A stretch of DNA of 64,000 nt from CAVSRC01 sp963743015 (GCA_963743015.1 CAVUOD010000031.1:310001-374000); one strand, 5' to 3'. Shown: positions 10,244 to 21,960, counted from the first letter of the stretch. Notes: generated by a model not told the origin, from the sequence alone. Made by a program: numbers and translations.

Positions 10244-11410
10244 TCAGGCCGGCATCGCCGTTTCCACCAGCCGCGCCCAGTAGGAGCAGCCGAGCGGGAT
10301 GATCTCGTCGTTGAAGTCGTAGCCGGCGCTGTGCAGCCCGGCGCTGTCGCCGTTGCCGATGAAGACGAAGGCGCCGGGGCGCTGCTCGAGCATGTAGGAG
10401 AAATCTTCGCCGGCGAGCAGCGGCGGTGCATCGGTTGCGACGTTCGCCTCGCCGGCCACCCCGGCGGCAATGCCGGCGGCGAAGCCGACCGCAGCCGGAT
10501 CGTTGACCGTGATCGGATAATTGCGGTCGTAGAACAGGCTGATCCCGGCGCCATGCGCCGCGGCGATGCCTCTGGCGATCTCGCCGATGCGCCTCTCGGC
10601 CAGGTCGCGGACCGCGCCCGAAAGACAACGGACGGTCCCGGCGATTTCGGCGGTCTCGGGGATGACGTTGTAGGCGGTGCCGGCGTGGAAGCGGGTCACC
10701 GAGACGACCGCGGCATCGAGCGGGTCGACATTGCGCGAGACGATGGTCTGCAGCGCGACGACCATCTCGGCACCGACGACGATCGGATCGATGGTCATGT
10801 GCGGACGGGCGGCATGGCCGTCGCGGCCGGCGATGGTGATGGTGAACTCGTCGGTCGAGGCCATGATCGGCCCCGGGCGCATGGCGAAGCGGCCGACGGG
10901 GAGGCCCGGCAGGTTGTGCATGCCGTAGACCTGCTGGATGGCCCAGCGGTCCAACAGACCATCCTCGATCATCGCCTTGCCGCCGCCGCCGCCCTCTTCG
11001 GCCGGCTGGAAGATCACAACCGCGGTGCCGTCGAAGTTGCGCGTCTCTGCGAGGTAGCGGGCGGCACCGAGCAGCATGGCGGTATGGCCGTCGTGGCCGC
11101 AGGCGTGCATCATGCCGGGCACGGTCGAGGCGTAGGGCCTGTCGGTCTTCTCGGCGATCGGCAGGGCGTCCATGTCGGCGCGCAGGCCGATCACCTTGCC
11201 GCTTTGCGTCTTGCGGCCGCGGATGACGCCGACGACGCCGGTGCGGCCGATCCCGGTGGATACCTCGTCGACGCCGAAATCGCGCAGGCGGTCGGCCACG
11301 CTGGCGGCGGTGCGGTGGACGTCGTAGAGCAGTTCCGGATGCTCATGGAGATCGTGCCGCCAGGCGACGATATCCGCGTGGAAATCGGCAAAACGGTTGA
11401 CGATCGGCAT
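10244..11410 (-). CDS. M20-family amidohydrolase (hippurate hydrolase-like)
   Basis: The protein has 388 residues and is a dinuclear-metal aminoacylase/carboxypeptidase of the M20D group, which removes acyl groups from amino acids. The metal-site motifs are HACGHDGHTAML (Cys104, His106), RADMDALPI (near 78-86) and the EEGGGGGKAMIEDGLL stretch with the catalytic Glu. A HEHPEL sequence near the start and a dimerisation (lid) domain in the middle are typical. The start at 11410 has AAGGAG at good spacing. The exact acyl-amino-acid substrate is not visible. It lies between the exporter and ureG on the same strand. Confidence 0.88.
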   Translation of the reverse strand: MPIVNRFADFHADIVAWRHDLHEHPELLYDVHRTAASVADRLRDFGVDEVSTGIGRTGVVGVIRGRKTQSGKVIGLRADMDALPIAEKTDRPYASTVPGMMHACGHDGHTAMLLGAARYLAETRNFDGTAVVIFQPAEEGGGGGKAMIEDGLLDRWAIQQVYGMHNLPGLPVGRFAMRPGPIMASTDEFTITIAGRDGHAARPHMTIDPIVVGAEMVVALQTIVSRNVDPLDAAVVSVTRFHAGTAYNVIPETAEIAGTVRCLSGAVRDLAERRIGEIARGIAAAHGAGISLFYDRNYPITVNDPAAVGFAAGIAAGVAGEANVATDAPPLLAGEDFSYMLEQRPGAFVFIGNGDSAGLHSAGYDFNDEIIPLGCSYWARLVETAMPA

Positions 11411-11468
11411 TCCGGAACTCCTTGGGCGGCCGGACTATAGACCGATTGTGCAGTGCAGCGCGAGCCGG

Positions 11469-12097
<629 letters not shown>

Positions 12098-12101
<4 letters not shown>

Positions 12102-12799
12102 GAGCGGAACAACCTCGTGTACTGGGTTTCGTGTTTCATCGAAGCGATGTCGGCTCTAAGCGCCGCGCCACCGAGATCGTCGAGGGATGCGGTCGCGGCC
12201 GCCGCGGTGACCGCGTCGATGACGGTGCCCGATCCGGCGACGACCTTGAGACCGTCGGTCTGGCCGATGGGAATGGCGCGCACGCCGGCCGAGACGACGT
12301 TCGCCACGAAACCGTGGAGCATGGCGGCAAGCGCCGGCTGCGCGGGGATGTTGTGGGCGGCGGCCGAGAGCCCCACGGCGACCGGATAGGGCAGGGCCGC
12401 GTCGGGCGGAAACAGGGTGGCGAGCGCGGTTAGCCGGTCACAGGGCCAGGCGGCAAGCACGGCGGTGAGGAAGGCGCGGCCCTGGGCGGTCGATTCCAGG
12501 TGGCGCTCGCGCGAGGGCTGGAAGGCGGCGCCAAGTTCGGCAATCGTCTGCAAGCGGCCGGTATCGTCGGCCTTGGTCGCCCGCCAGGCTTCCATGAACA
12601 GGATGGCGTCGTTGCGGCCGGCGCCGTGGCTGAGAATGTCGCTCAGCCAGACGGAAAGCGTCGCCGCATCGCGCACGCTGCCATCCTCGATCGCCCATTC
12701 GAGCCCGTGGCTGTACGTGTAGCTGCCGACCGGGAAGGCGGGCGACAGCCAGGCGAGCAGCTTGCGCAGCGCTTCGGGGGCAAGAGCGGCCTCAGCCAT
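12098..12799 (-). CDS. ureF: Urease accessory protein UreF
   Basis: The protein has 233 residues, all helical. It contains the conserved LAWLSPAFPVGSYTYSHGLE near the N terminus and an HGFVANVVSAGVRAIPIGQTDGLKV segment near the C terminus. UreF joins UreD and apo-urease and recruits UreG. The start at 12799 (MAEAALAPEAL) was chosen because longer in-frame sequence only reads antisense to the His-rich ureE tail. It overlaps ureE by 8 bases and ureG by 4. Confidence 0.95.
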
Positions 12800-13295
12800 C
12801 CAGCCGGTCGTCGTGCTCGAGGCAGCCGGCCATATCGTCACGATCATGGTCGTGATGGTGGTGGCCGTGGGCATAGGCGCCGCCTTCGGGATCGAAGGGG
12901 GCGGTGATGTGGGTGACGGTGGCGTCGAGGTGGGCGACCATGTCTTCGATCACCGAATCGCAGCGAATGCGCAGGTGGTTGCCGAGAAGCTGGGTCGGCA
13001 GATGGCGGTTGCCGAGGTGCCAGGCGACGCGGAGCAGGCCGGCGGGCGTGTCCGCCGTGATCTCGGCGAGCGGTTCGGGCGCCGCATCGACGGCGACGAT
13101 GCGGCCGTCCTCGAGCACCAGCCCGTCGCCGTCCCTGAGCGGCACGGCCTGGGCCAGATCGAGCAGGAAATCCAGCCCGCCAGTAGCGGTCATCGCCATG
13201 CGGCGGCGGTGCCGCTGGTCGTAATCGAGGATGATGCGGTCGACAGGTTCCCCCGACCATTGTCCGGCGGGGTGGATTTGGGTGGCGCGGATCAT
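12792..13295 (-). CDS. ureE: Urease nickel metallochaperone UreE
   Basis: The protein has 167 residues with the two UreE domains: an N-terminal peptide-binding domain with LILDYDQRHRRR-like sequence, and a C-terminal metal-binding domain with RVAWHLGNRHLPTQL. The last 25 residues are a His/Asp-rich nickel tail (AYAHGHHHHDHDRDD). UreE supplies nickel to UreG. Its start lies about 70 bases from the divergent HAD gene, so it does not appear to be transcribed directly from ureC. Confidence 0.95.
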   Translation of the reverse strand: MIRATQIHPAGQWSGEPVDRIILDYDQRHRRRMAMTATGGLDFLLDLAQAVPLRDGDGLVLEDGRIVAVDAAPEPLAEITADTPAGLLRVAWHLGNRHLPTQLLGNHLRIRCDSVIEDMVAHLDATVTHITAPFDPEGGAYAHGHHHHDHDRDDMAGCLEHDDRLDG

Positions 13296-13367
13296 CGGCT
13301 TGCCATCTGGCTAATCCCGTCCAGCCGCGATACCACCGGATGGTCCCGTCGGCAAACGGCAAAGGTC

Positions 13368-14069
13368 ATGCACGGCATCCTCTTCGACAAGGACGGCACC
13401 CTGCTCGATTTCGAGGCGACGTGGCTGCCGGTATTGCGGGCCTTTGCCCGCGACCTGGCGCATGGCGACGAGGCAACCGCCGAGGCGATGCTGGTGAGGG
13501 GCGGCTTCGACCCGGAAACCGGCCGTTTCCGTGCCGGCTCGACGATTGCGGCCGGCACCTCGGTCGATCTGGCGAAGCTGTGGTATCCGACGCTCGACGG
13601 CGATGCGCTGGCGACAATCGTGGCGCGTATCAACACCGGGTTTGCCGCCGGCGGGCCCAACCAGTCGGTGCTGCTGCCGGGGGTCACCGAGACCCTCAGC
13701 GAGTTGGCAGGCCGGGGCCACGTGATGGGGGTCGCTACCAATGACGGTACGGCGATTGCCAGCGAGGCTCTGGTTGCCATCGGCCTTGGTGACTTTTTCG
13801 CTGTAGTGCTGGGCTACGACGCGGTCACCCACCCGAAGCCGGCGCCCGACATGGTGCTGGCCTTCGCCGCCGCGGCCGGGCTGGCGCCGGCGGAAATCAT
13901 CGTGGTCGGCGACAATGCGCACGATCTGGTGATGGCGCGCACGGCCGGCGCGGGTGCCGCGATCGGCGTGCTTTCCGGCAACAGCGCGGCAGAAGACCTG
14001 GCGCCGTTTGCCGATGCGCTGCTGTCCTCGATCCGCGACCTGCCATTGTGGCTTGCCGAACGCGGATGA
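13368..14069 (+). CDS. HAD-superfamily phosphatase (phosphoglycolate phosphatase-like)
   Basis: The protein has 233 residues. It has HAD motif I FDKDGTLLD (Asp7, Asp9), a helical cap, motif II in GVATNDGTA, a conserved Lys in HPKPAPDMV and motif IV VGDNAHDLVMA. It resembles Gph-type phosphatases acting on small phosphorylated compounds; the substrate is unknown. The start is placed at the ATG directly before motif I, the family norm. It lies between ureE and ureC but on the opposite strand, so it interrupts the urease gene order. Confidence 0.8.
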   Translation: MHGILFDKDGTLLDFEATWLPVLRAFARDLAHGDEATAEAMLVRGGFDPETGRFRAGSTIAAGTSVDLAKLWYPTLDGDALATIVARINTGFAAGGPNQSVLLPGVTETLSELAGRGHVMGVATNDGTAIASEALVAIGLGDFFAVVLGYDAVTHPKPAPDMVLAFAAAAGLAPAEIIVVGDNAHDLVMARTAGAGAAIGVLSGNSAAEDLAPFADALLSSIRDLPLWLAERG

Positions 14070-14083
14070 AGCGCGAAAGAGCC

Positions 14084-14629
14084 TCATAGGGCGCGCCCGC
14101 GCATCTGCGCTGCCAGCATCTGCCATGCCCGCATGATGATAAGCACCAGGAGCACCGTCATTGCGACGGTGGTCGTCCATGACTTGGTGGTCGTCCAGCG
14201 GTCGGCAGTGGCGGCCATGTCCGGCGTCAGGCCGCCGGCGCCGGCGGTCAGCATGACGCTGACGGCGGCATTTTCGACATAATCGAACAGAGCGCCGGGA
14301 ATGGCGACGAGCGCGATCACCCAGCGCCAGCGTCCCCAGCCTTTTGGCGCCAGCGCCGCGATGGCGAAGAACAGCGTCGCGGCCAGCAGCCCGGGATAGG
14401 CGGTATCCAGCTTGTGCTGGACGTTGAGGTAGAGCGCCTTCCCCTCCGGCGAGAGCGCGGTCAGGAACGCTTTCGCCTCGTCGAAGGAGTAGCCCGAGGG
14501 TCTGAGGTCGAACGGCGTGAGACCGCCGGAGGCGGTAGTGATCGCCGGCAGCGTCCACATCAGCATGGTGGCATAGACCGCGAGCGCCACCGCGAATAGG
14601 AGCCAGAAGCCGATGCGTCGCGCGGTCAT
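14084..14629 (-). CDS. Integral membrane protein of unknown function
   Basis: The protein has 181 residues with four predicted membrane helices: about 7-29, 79-96, 100-125 and 152-172. A 50-residue soluble loop between helices 1 and 2 carries DLRPSGYSFDEAKAFLTAL. An FDYVENAAVSVML segment resembles loops in small uncharacterised alphaproteobacterial membrane proteins, but no named family is recognised. It starts 28 bases after the ureC stop on the same strand, so it may be cotranscribed with ureC. A role in urea or nickel transport would be speculation. Confidence 0.6.
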   Translation of the reverse strand: MTARRIGFWLLFAVALAVYATMLMWTLPAITTASGGLTPFDLRPSGYSFDEAKAFLTALSPEGKALYLNVQHKLDTAYPGLLAATLFFAIAALAPKGWGRWRWVIALVAIPGALFDYVENAAVSVMLTAGAGGLTPDMAATADRWTTTKSWTTTVAMTVLLVLIIMRAWQMLAAQMRGRAL

Positions 14630-14657
14630 GGGCGGGCTCCCGTCGTGGCGGGCCGCT

Positions 14658-16367
<1,710 letters not shown>

Positions 16368-16463
16368 GGGTTAACCTCTCCTGCGGCTTCTAGGGGAACG
16401 GGCGGCGCGGCGGCAATGAAGGCGACGCAGGTTTCCCCCGAATGCGCTATGATTGGGGAAACG

Positions 16464-16853
16464 ATGAACCGAACGAAGGGATTCACCATGACGAGATTGC
16501 GCGTGGCGCTGGCAGCCCTGGGCCTGATCCTGGGCCTCAGCCTGCTGGCGACGCTGCCGGCCGAGGCCGGCTCCGGCAACGACCGGGCGATCCGGGATCT
16601 CAGGACGTTGCGCCATGTCGACCGGCTGGTCGTGATCGACGTAGGCACCCGGGCCGACCGCTACATCTGGGCCAAGCGGGCGCACGAAAGCGTGATGCCG
16701 CTGACGCCGCTGCAGGCGGCGATCGTGCGCAACCATGCGCTGGTCGAGGCGATCAACCACAGGGTATGGAGCTTCGACCTGAAGTCGGTCTACGCGGCGC
16801 GCGTGGTCGGCTACACGGTCTATCTCTACATGGGCGAGCCGCCGCCGATCTGA
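16464..16853 (+). CDS. Small exported protein of unknown function
   Basis: The protein has 129 residues from the ATG at 16464 (GGGGAA upstream) or 121 from 16488. Either start gives a signal peptide ending near LPAEAG. The mature part is about 90 residues with IRDLRTLRHVDRLVVIDV and a tyrosine-rich YAARVVGYTVYLYMGEP end. No family is recognised. It lies between ureB and ureC on the strand opposite to them, so it is not part of the urease transcript. Confidence 0.6.
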   Translation: MNRTKGFTMTRLRVALAALGLILGLSLLATLPAEAGSGNDRAIRDLRTLRHVDRLVVIDVGTRADRYIWAKRAHESVMPLTPLQAAIVRNHALVEAINHRVWSFDLKSVYAARVVGYTVYLYMGEPPPI

Positions 16854-16882
16854 GGCCCGCATCGCGTGGGTCGCGGTGCGGC

Positions 16883-17188
16883 TCACAGCTTGCCCATGAT
16901 CTTCTGGTTGAAGCCGAAGACCAGCCGCTCGCCGCGATAGGGCACCAGCGTCACGGTGCGCGTCTGGCCGGGCTCGAAACGCACGGCGGTGCCAGCGGGA
17001 ATGTCGAGGCGCAGCCCGCGTGCCTTTTCGCGGTCGAAGCTGAGCGCCGAATTGGTCTCGTAGAAATGATAGTGCGAGCCGACCTGAACCGGGCGGTCGC
17101 CGGAATTGGCGACCTCGATGGTGACCGTCGGCTGGCCGGCGTTCAGTTCGATCTCGCCCTCGGCGGGGATGATTTCGCCCGGGATCAT
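16883..17188 (-). CDS. ureB: Urease subunit beta
   Basis: The protein has 101 residues beginning MIPGEIIPAEGEIELN, the typical UreB start. VGSHYHFYETNSALSFDR and the closing GFNQKIMGKL fit the family. ATG 17188 is favoured over a GTG nine bases upstream because GAGG sits at good spacing and the family start matches. It follows ureA by ten bases. Confidence 0.97.
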   Translation of the reverse strand: MIPGEIIPAEGEIELNAGQPTVTIEVANSGDRPVQVGSHYHFYETNSALSFDREKARGLRLDIPAGTAVRFEPGQTRTVTLVPYRGERLVFGFNQKIMGKL

Positions 17189-17198
17189 CTTCAGCACC

Positions 17199-17501
17199 TC
17201 AACGAATGGGATTGTGGACGGTGACGAGCTTGGTGCCGTCGGGAAAGGTCGCCTCGACCTGAACGTCGTGGATCATCTCGGCGATGCCGTCCATGACCTG
17301 GGCGCGGCCGACGACATGGGCGCCGGCTTCCATCAGCTCGGCGACGGGCTTGCCGTCGCGGGCGCCCTCGACGACGAAATCGGTGATCAGCGCGATCGCT
17401 TCCGGGTGGTTGAGCTTGACCCCCCGCTCCAGCCGTCGGCGTGCAACATTTGCGGCCATGGCGACGAGCAGCTTGTCCTTCTCACGCGGCGTCAGGTTCA
17501 T
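17199..17501 (-). CDS. ureA: Urease subunit gamma
   Basis: The protein has 100 residues beginning MNLTPREKDKLLVAMAA, the canonical UreA start. The conserved LNHPEAIALITDFVVEGARDG and the closing VTVHNPI are present. A longer in-frame extension was rejected because it lacks conservation and would overlap ureD. It forms the structural trimer unit with UreB and UreC. Confidence 0.97.
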   Translation of the reverse strand: MNLTPREKDKLLVAMAANVARRRLERGVKLNHPEAIALITDFVVEGARDGKPVAELMEAGAHVVGRAQVMDGIAEMIHDVQVEATFPDGTKLVTVHNPIR

Positions 17502-17511
17502 GGGGGCTCCC

Positions 17512-18390
17512 TCAGCAGTTCCACACGCGCGGCATCGCACGGCCGCGCAGCGCTTCGATCAGGCGGGTGACGTCGGCGCGCAGCGCCTGCCCGTCCGGTG
17601 CGATGAGGCGGGCAACGAGCATGCCGTTCCAGGCGCTCACCCCCGCCTCACCGGCATTGTCTATCAGGGCGGAGCGGGCGCGGTCGATGGCGCTTTCCGC
17701 ATCGGGCGCCACCAGGACGATGGTGGCGAGCGCCTGCGCGTGGCCGCCGGTGGCGGTGCCGGCCAGCGTCACGGTGGTGTCGCCGTCGAGACGCAGGCCA
17801 TCGGCGAAGACCAGGCGGCCGTCGCGGCGGATACGCCAGGAATCGCGGACGGTGACGTCGCGGGCGGTCTCGCCCATGGCGGTGCGGCCGAGAACGATGG
17901 ACTCGACGGCGAGCAGCCGGGCCGACGGCGCGACGTCGGCGGTGAGCGTGCGCTTCAGGGACGAGCGGTCGAAGAGGATGGTCTCCTGTGGCAGCCAGTC
18001 GAGCGAACCGCCGTCGGCCACGCTGAGCGCCGTCTCGACCGCAGCCTCGCCGGCGGTGCGGCGATAGATGCGCTCGGCCGCCTGGGCGGTGACGGTCGCG
18101 GTGGCGCCTGCGCCGATGCTGATCGACCAGGAAAAACGGTCACCGCCGGTGATGCCGCCGGCCGTGTTGACCAGGACCGCGGTGAACGGGTCGCCGGCAT
18201 GGGCGCGCGGAAAGCGGAGCTTGGCCGAACCGGACTGGTAGTTCTCGACGAGCAGCGTGCGCCCGCCCTCGGCGCGCACCACCAGCCGCGCAATTCCACG
18301 GGCGCGCTCCAGCGCCGCAGCCATGCGCGGCCGGGCCGGAGCGCGACCACGTGGGCCGAGGGAGTCGACGGCTGGCTCAACGGCGATCAT
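17512..18390 (-). CDS. ureD: Urease accessory protein UreD (UreH)
   Basis: The protein has about 292 residues. It contains LLVENYQSGSAKLRFPR, LVNTAGGITGGDRF, ATVTAQAAERIYRR and WLPQETILFDRS, all typical of UreD, the scaffold that binds apo-urease and carries nickel from UreG. The start is uncertain: ATG 18390 is used, but an in-frame TTG at 18435 would add 15 residues and neither has a strong ribosome site. It is the first gene of the ure cluster and ends ten bases before ureA. Confidence 0.93.
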   Translation of the reverse strand: MIAVEPAVDSLGPRGRAPARPRMAAALERARGIARLVVRAEGGRTLLVENYQSGSAKLRFPRAHAGDPFTAVLVNTAGGITGGDRFSWSISIGAGATATVTAQAAERIYRRTAGEAAVETALSVADGGSLDWLPQETILFDRSSLKRTLTADVAPSARLLAVESIVLGRTAMGETARDVTVRDSWRIRRDGRLVFADGLRLDGDTTVTLAGTATGGHAQALATIVLVAPDAESAIDRARSALIDNAGEAGVSAWNGMLVARLIAPDGQALRADVTRLIEALRGRAMPRVWNC

Positions 18391-18437
18391 CGGCGGATCA
18401 TTCGCGAGGGCCGGGCTGGTTGCAAGCCTGGGCAATC

Positions 18438-18467
18438 ATGGTGCACGCGTCCATGGTGCACGCCTGG
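18438..18467. repeat. Tandem 15-bp direct repeat in the ureD-dacF divergent region
   Basis: Two adjacent copies, ATGGTGCACGCGTCC and ATGGTGCACGCCTGG, share their first 11 bases exactly. They lie just upstream of ureD in the spacer shared with the divergent D,D-carboxypeptidase gene. Each holds a GTGCAC palindrome. A regulatory role is possible but not shown. Confidence 0.5.
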
Positions 18468-18627
18468 TGCAAACTTGGCGCCAGTTTTCGCCGCGTGCCC
18501 GCCCGCCGATTTGCCGTGTGCGTACAGGCATTTGCCGTTTTTCCCGGCAAACGACCGCGAAAAAGGCATTTCCGGTGCTTTGCCAAGTGATGCCGAAATC
18601 GGCTAGGAGAGAGCGGGACGTTCCCAT

Positions 18628-19839
18628 GTGCTTGCGGCCGCCGGCCGCTTGAAACCGCCGAGGCCAGGCTCATTGCGTCTGACGGTCCGCTTGCTTGCCC
18701 TGATTGTCGTGCTGATCGCCGGGCCGGTGCGCGCGGCCGATGGGCCGGCCTATATCCTTGTCGATGTGGGCAGCGGCACCGTGCTCGATTCGCGCGACGC
18801 CGATCATCGCTGGCAGCCGGCTTCGCTGACCAAGCTGATGACCGCCTACCTGACCTTCAAGGCGCTGAGGGACGGCACACTGACGCCGACCTCGCCGGTG
18901 AAGATCTCAGCCAAGGCCACGACGCAGGCGCCGGCGAAGATGGGCTACAAGGCCGGCACGATCGTCAATGTCGACAATGCGCTGAAGATGCTGCTGGTCA
19001 AATCGGCCAACGACATCGCCATGGCGCTGGCCGAGACCATCGGTGGCAGCGAGAGCGGCTTCGTCGCCATGATGAATACGGAGGCACGGCGCCTCGGCAT
19101 GGCGTCGACCCATTACGACAATCCGAACGGGCTGCCGGACAACGGGCAGATCACCACGGCGCGCGATCTGGCGGTGCTGGCGCGGGCGTTGTGGGTCAAT
19201 TTCCCAGAGCGCCGCGAGCTTTTCCGCATTCCGGCGATCCAGGCCGGCAAGCACATCCTGCGCTCGGAGAACGTACTCCTGGAGCGCTATCGCGGCGCCA
19301 ACGGCATGAAGACGGGCTTCGTCTGCGCCTCGGGCTACAACATCGTCGGCATGGCCAATCGCGGCGGCCGGCAGATGATGGTCGTCGTGCTCGGCGCCAG
19401 TTCGTCCAAGACCCGTGCGGAGACGGCGGCCGTCCTGCTCAACCGGGGCTTTGCCAATTTCTACAGCGGCAAGCCGCACCCGACGCTTGCGGGCTTCGAG
19501 AGCCAGCCGTCTGCCACGGCGATGGCGAATATGCACGATCGGGTGTGCAAGCTGGGCGGCATCCCCGACGATCCCGATCCATTGCTGGCCAGTGCCGGTT
19601 CGGATTCGGTGCTGGGTCCGCGCCTACAGGCGATGGCGCCGGTACGGGTCTATACCGGACGGGCCGACGTGGCCGGCGGCAGTGCACCGGTCAAGGCGCC
19701 GGCAGGCAAGGTGCCGCTGCCGCGCTTGCGGCCGACGATGCTGAGCAGCAACGCGCCGCCGGCCTATGCCGAGCCGCCGCCGCCCTCGCCGACGGCGATC
19801 GTCATCAAGCCACCGCTCGACCTCACCAAGATACACTGA
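18628..19839 (+). CDS. D-alanyl-D-alanine carboxypeptidase (penicillin-binding protein, DacF/DacA type)
   Basis: The protein has 403 residues. A signal peptide ends near GPVRAADG. The serine-peptidase S11 motifs are SLTK (66-69), SAN (126-128) and KTG (228-230). A C-terminal extension of about 80 residues is Pro/Ala-rich and lacks a clear membrane anchor. It trims pentapeptides in the periplasm. The start is uncertain: GTG 18628 is used, but an ATG two bases earlier opens an 8-codon frame MCLRPPAA that stops at 18652, and a TTG at 18649 in the gene frame is an alternative start. Confidence 0.88.
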   Translation: MLAAAGRLKPPRPGSLRLTVRLLALIVVLIAGPVRAADGPAYILVDVGSGTVLDSRDADHRWQPASLTKLMTAYLTFKALRDGTLTPTSPVKISAKATTQAPAKMGYKAGTIVNVDNALKMLLVKSANDIAMALAETIGGSESGFVAMMNTEARRLGMASTHYDNPNGLPDNGQITTARDLAVLARALWVNFPERRELFRIPAIQAGKHILRSENVLLERYRGANGMKTGFVCASGYNIVGMANRGGRQMMVVVLGASSSKTRAETAAVLLNRGFANFYSGKPHPTLAGFESQPSATAMANMHDRVCKLGGIPDDPDPLLASAGSDSVLGPRLQAMAPVRVYTGRADVAGGSAPVKAPAGKVPLPRLRPTMLSSNAPPAYAEPPPPSPTAIVIKPPLDLTKIH

Positions 19840-19849
19840 GACCGGCGTC

Positions 19850-20891
19850 GTGGCTGCCCGCCCGCGCAAGCCGCCGATCCCGCTCACCGTCATCGCCGGC
19901 CCCTTGAGCGCGGGCAAGACGACGCTGATCAACCGGGCGCTCAAGCACCCGGACTTCGCCAACACCGCCGTCATCCTCAACGAGTTCGGCGTGGTCGCGC
20001 CTCGAGAATGCGCTGGTCGAACGCGCCGAGGACGAAATCGTGGCGCTCGGCGGCGGCTGCGTATGCTGTGCGGTGCGCGGCGAACTGGTCGACGCCCTCG
20101 AAAACCTGCTGCGCAGTCTCGACAATGGTCGGATCGCGGCACTCGGCCGGGTGATCATCGAGGCGAATGCCGAGGCCGATCCGTCGGCGATCCTCGCCGG
20201 CATCGGCATGCATCCCTATCTGCCCTTGCGCTTTTCGCCGGACGGTATCGTGGTGGTGGTCGCGGCGCAGGATGTGGCGGCACTGGACCCGCAGACGGCG
20301 CGCCAACTGGCAATGGCGGATGTCATTGCCGTGACGAAGGCAGGCGATCGCCTGGATGTGGTTGCCGGGGACCTCACACGCCTCAATCCGATGGCAGCGA
20401 TCGTCGATGGCGGTTCGGCGGACCCGGCGGTGCTGACCGGGCATGGGCCGTTCGACCCGGCAAGGACCGACATCGCGCAGTGGCTCGGGCCCGAGAATGC
20501 TGCGGGCGGGGCGCATGCACTCAACGTCTTCACGATTGCCAGGCAGCGGGCGATGCCGCTTGCCGCACTTGACCGTTTCCTCGACCATCTGGCGGCGCTA
20601 CAGGGCCCCAATCTCATCCGCGTGCGCGGGCTTGTGGCCGTCGAGGGGGGCGAGAGCGCCGTGGTCGAGGGCATCGGCGCCTTCTTCCTGCCGCCGCGCC
20701 TCATTCCCTCGCCGTCGGGTGAGCCGGCGACCCGCTTCTCGGTGGCCGCCGCCGGTGCGCTCGACCGTCAGGTCTTGGAGACCTATCTCGACGCCTTTCT
20801 CAACGAGGCGCGCATCGACACGCCGGACCGCACGGCGATGACCGACAACCCGCTGCGCGTGACCGGCTTTTCCGCCCGTTCCGGTCGCTGA
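19850..20891 (+). CDS. CobW/COG0523-type GTPase, frameshifted
   Basis: The gene starts at a GTG ten bases after the carboxypeptidase stop. The N terminus has the P-loop GPLSAGKTT (17-25) and VILNEFG. The frame is lost near 20000; removing one C gives NEFGVVALENALVERAEDE followed by GGGCVCC, the CxCC metal motif of this family. The rest (about 340 residues in all) has a VTKAGDR guanine-specificity-like segment and a CobW C-terminal domain. These GTPases are usually metal insertion or zinc/cobalt homeostasis factors. The single-base lesion may be a sequence error. Confidence 0.75.
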
Positions 20892-20902
20892 AGCGAAGCC
20901 GC

Positions 20903-21673
20903 TCAGGCCCAGCCGCGCAGGCGGTAATAGATGAGACCGATCGCTTCGTGGATGATGTTCGTGGTGTCCGCAAGCGCTCCGGCGTTGGGCAGGAAATCGA
21001 GCATGCTGCCATAGATCGGGTAATGGGCGTCGACGTCGGCGGTGGCGGCGGTGACGGCCATGCCGGCATGACGGAAGGCTGCCATGGCGCGGCGCATGTG
21101 GCTGGCCGAGGTCACCAGAAGCACGGAATGCCATCCCCTGTCGGCGAGGATCGGCTTGGTGAAGACGGCATTCTCACGTGTGTTGCGGCTCTTGCTCTCC
21201 AGAACGACCGCCGAGGCCGGCACGCCCAACTCGCCGAGCAGTCCGCCGATCAGGTGCGCCTCCGGCTCGACCACGGTGTCCCAGGGCACGTCGCCGGCGG
21301 TGGCGACAATGTGCGCCGCCTTGCCGGCATGATAGAGGCGCGCCGCCTCGAACAGGCGGTCGACGCTGGCATTCAGGTCCGGCACGACGCGTGGGGGTAC
21401 GGGCTGTCCGACGAAGCCTCCGAGCAGCACGATGACATCGGCACGGGGCAGGTCGGCCACGGGCACCTGCGGATAGGCTGCCTCCCACGCGATGGACAGA
21501 AGGTTTGCCGTCACCGGCATCGCCGGCAGCCAGAGCAAGACAATAACCAGCCTCAGCGCGAGTTGGGAGATGCGGCGGAAGCGGCCGAGCAGCAGCGCCA
21601 GGATGGTGAGCACGATCGCCAGTCCGAGCGGATAGAGGACGATCGGAACCAGTTTCGACAGGAAGAGAATCAT
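20903..21673 (-). CDS. YdcF/DUF218-family membrane protein
   Basis: The protein has 256 residues. Two N-terminal helices (about 5-28 and 36-58) precede a DUF218 domain with ADVIVLLGG, a long LFEAARLYHAGKAAHIV helix, LESKSRNTRENAVFTKPIL and VLLVTSASHMRRAMAAF. Family members (ElyC, SanA, YdcF) bind nucleotides or act in envelope polysaccharide metabolism. It begins inside the tusA-like stop codon (ATGA overlap), suggesting coupled translation. Confidence 0.85.
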   Translation of the reverse strand: MILFLSKLVPIVLYPLGLAIVLTILALLLGRFRRISQLALRLVIVLLWLPAMPVTANLLSIAWEAAYPQVPVADLPRADVIVLLGGFVGQPVPPRVVPDLNASVDRLFEAARLYHAGKAAHIVATAGDVPWDTVVEPEAHLIGGLLGELGVPASAVVLESKSRNTRENAVFTKPILADRGWHSVLLVTSASHMRRAMAAFRHAGMAVTAATADVDAHYPIYGSMLDFLPNAGALADTTNIIHEAIGLIYYRLRGWA

Positions 21674-21960
21674 GGCTCACCGCTTGCGCGGCCGTCGCCG
21701 CATTCGATCAGGAAAGAGAGGATACCGTCCCGCTCACCGCTGGCGATCAGCCGATGGCCGGCTTGCGCGCAGAAATGCGGAATGTCGATGGCCGCCAGCG
21801 GGTCGGTTGCGGTCAGCGCCAGACGTTCGCCGCGTGACATGGCGAGCAGTGCCTTGCGCGCCTTCAGCACCGGCAAGGGACAGGCGAGCCCGCTGGTGTC
21901 GATCGTGAGGGTGTGGCCGTTTGGCAATTGCCCCGATCCTGTCACAGGGGACCGTCGCAT
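21670..21960 (-). CDS. TusA/SirA-family sulfurtransferase
   Basis: The protein has 96 residues, a small alpha/beta sulfur carrier. The conserved catalytic motif is LACPLPVLKARKAL, with Cys27 carrying the persulfide. A C-terminal ERDGILSFLIE strand is typical. TusA-like proteins hand sulfur to tRNA thiolation or molybdenum cofactor synthesis. It overlaps ydcF by 4 bases. Confidence 0.88.
   Translation of the reverse strand: MRRSPVTGSGQLPNGHTLTIDTSGLACPLPVLKARKALLAMSRGERLALTATDPLAAIDIPHFCAQAGHRLIASGERDGILSFLIECGDGRASGEP

Noticed and set aside
18626..18652. MCLRPPAA as a leader peptide for the D,D-carboxypeptidase
   Set aside because: Short and likely by chance; no attenuator hairpin follows.
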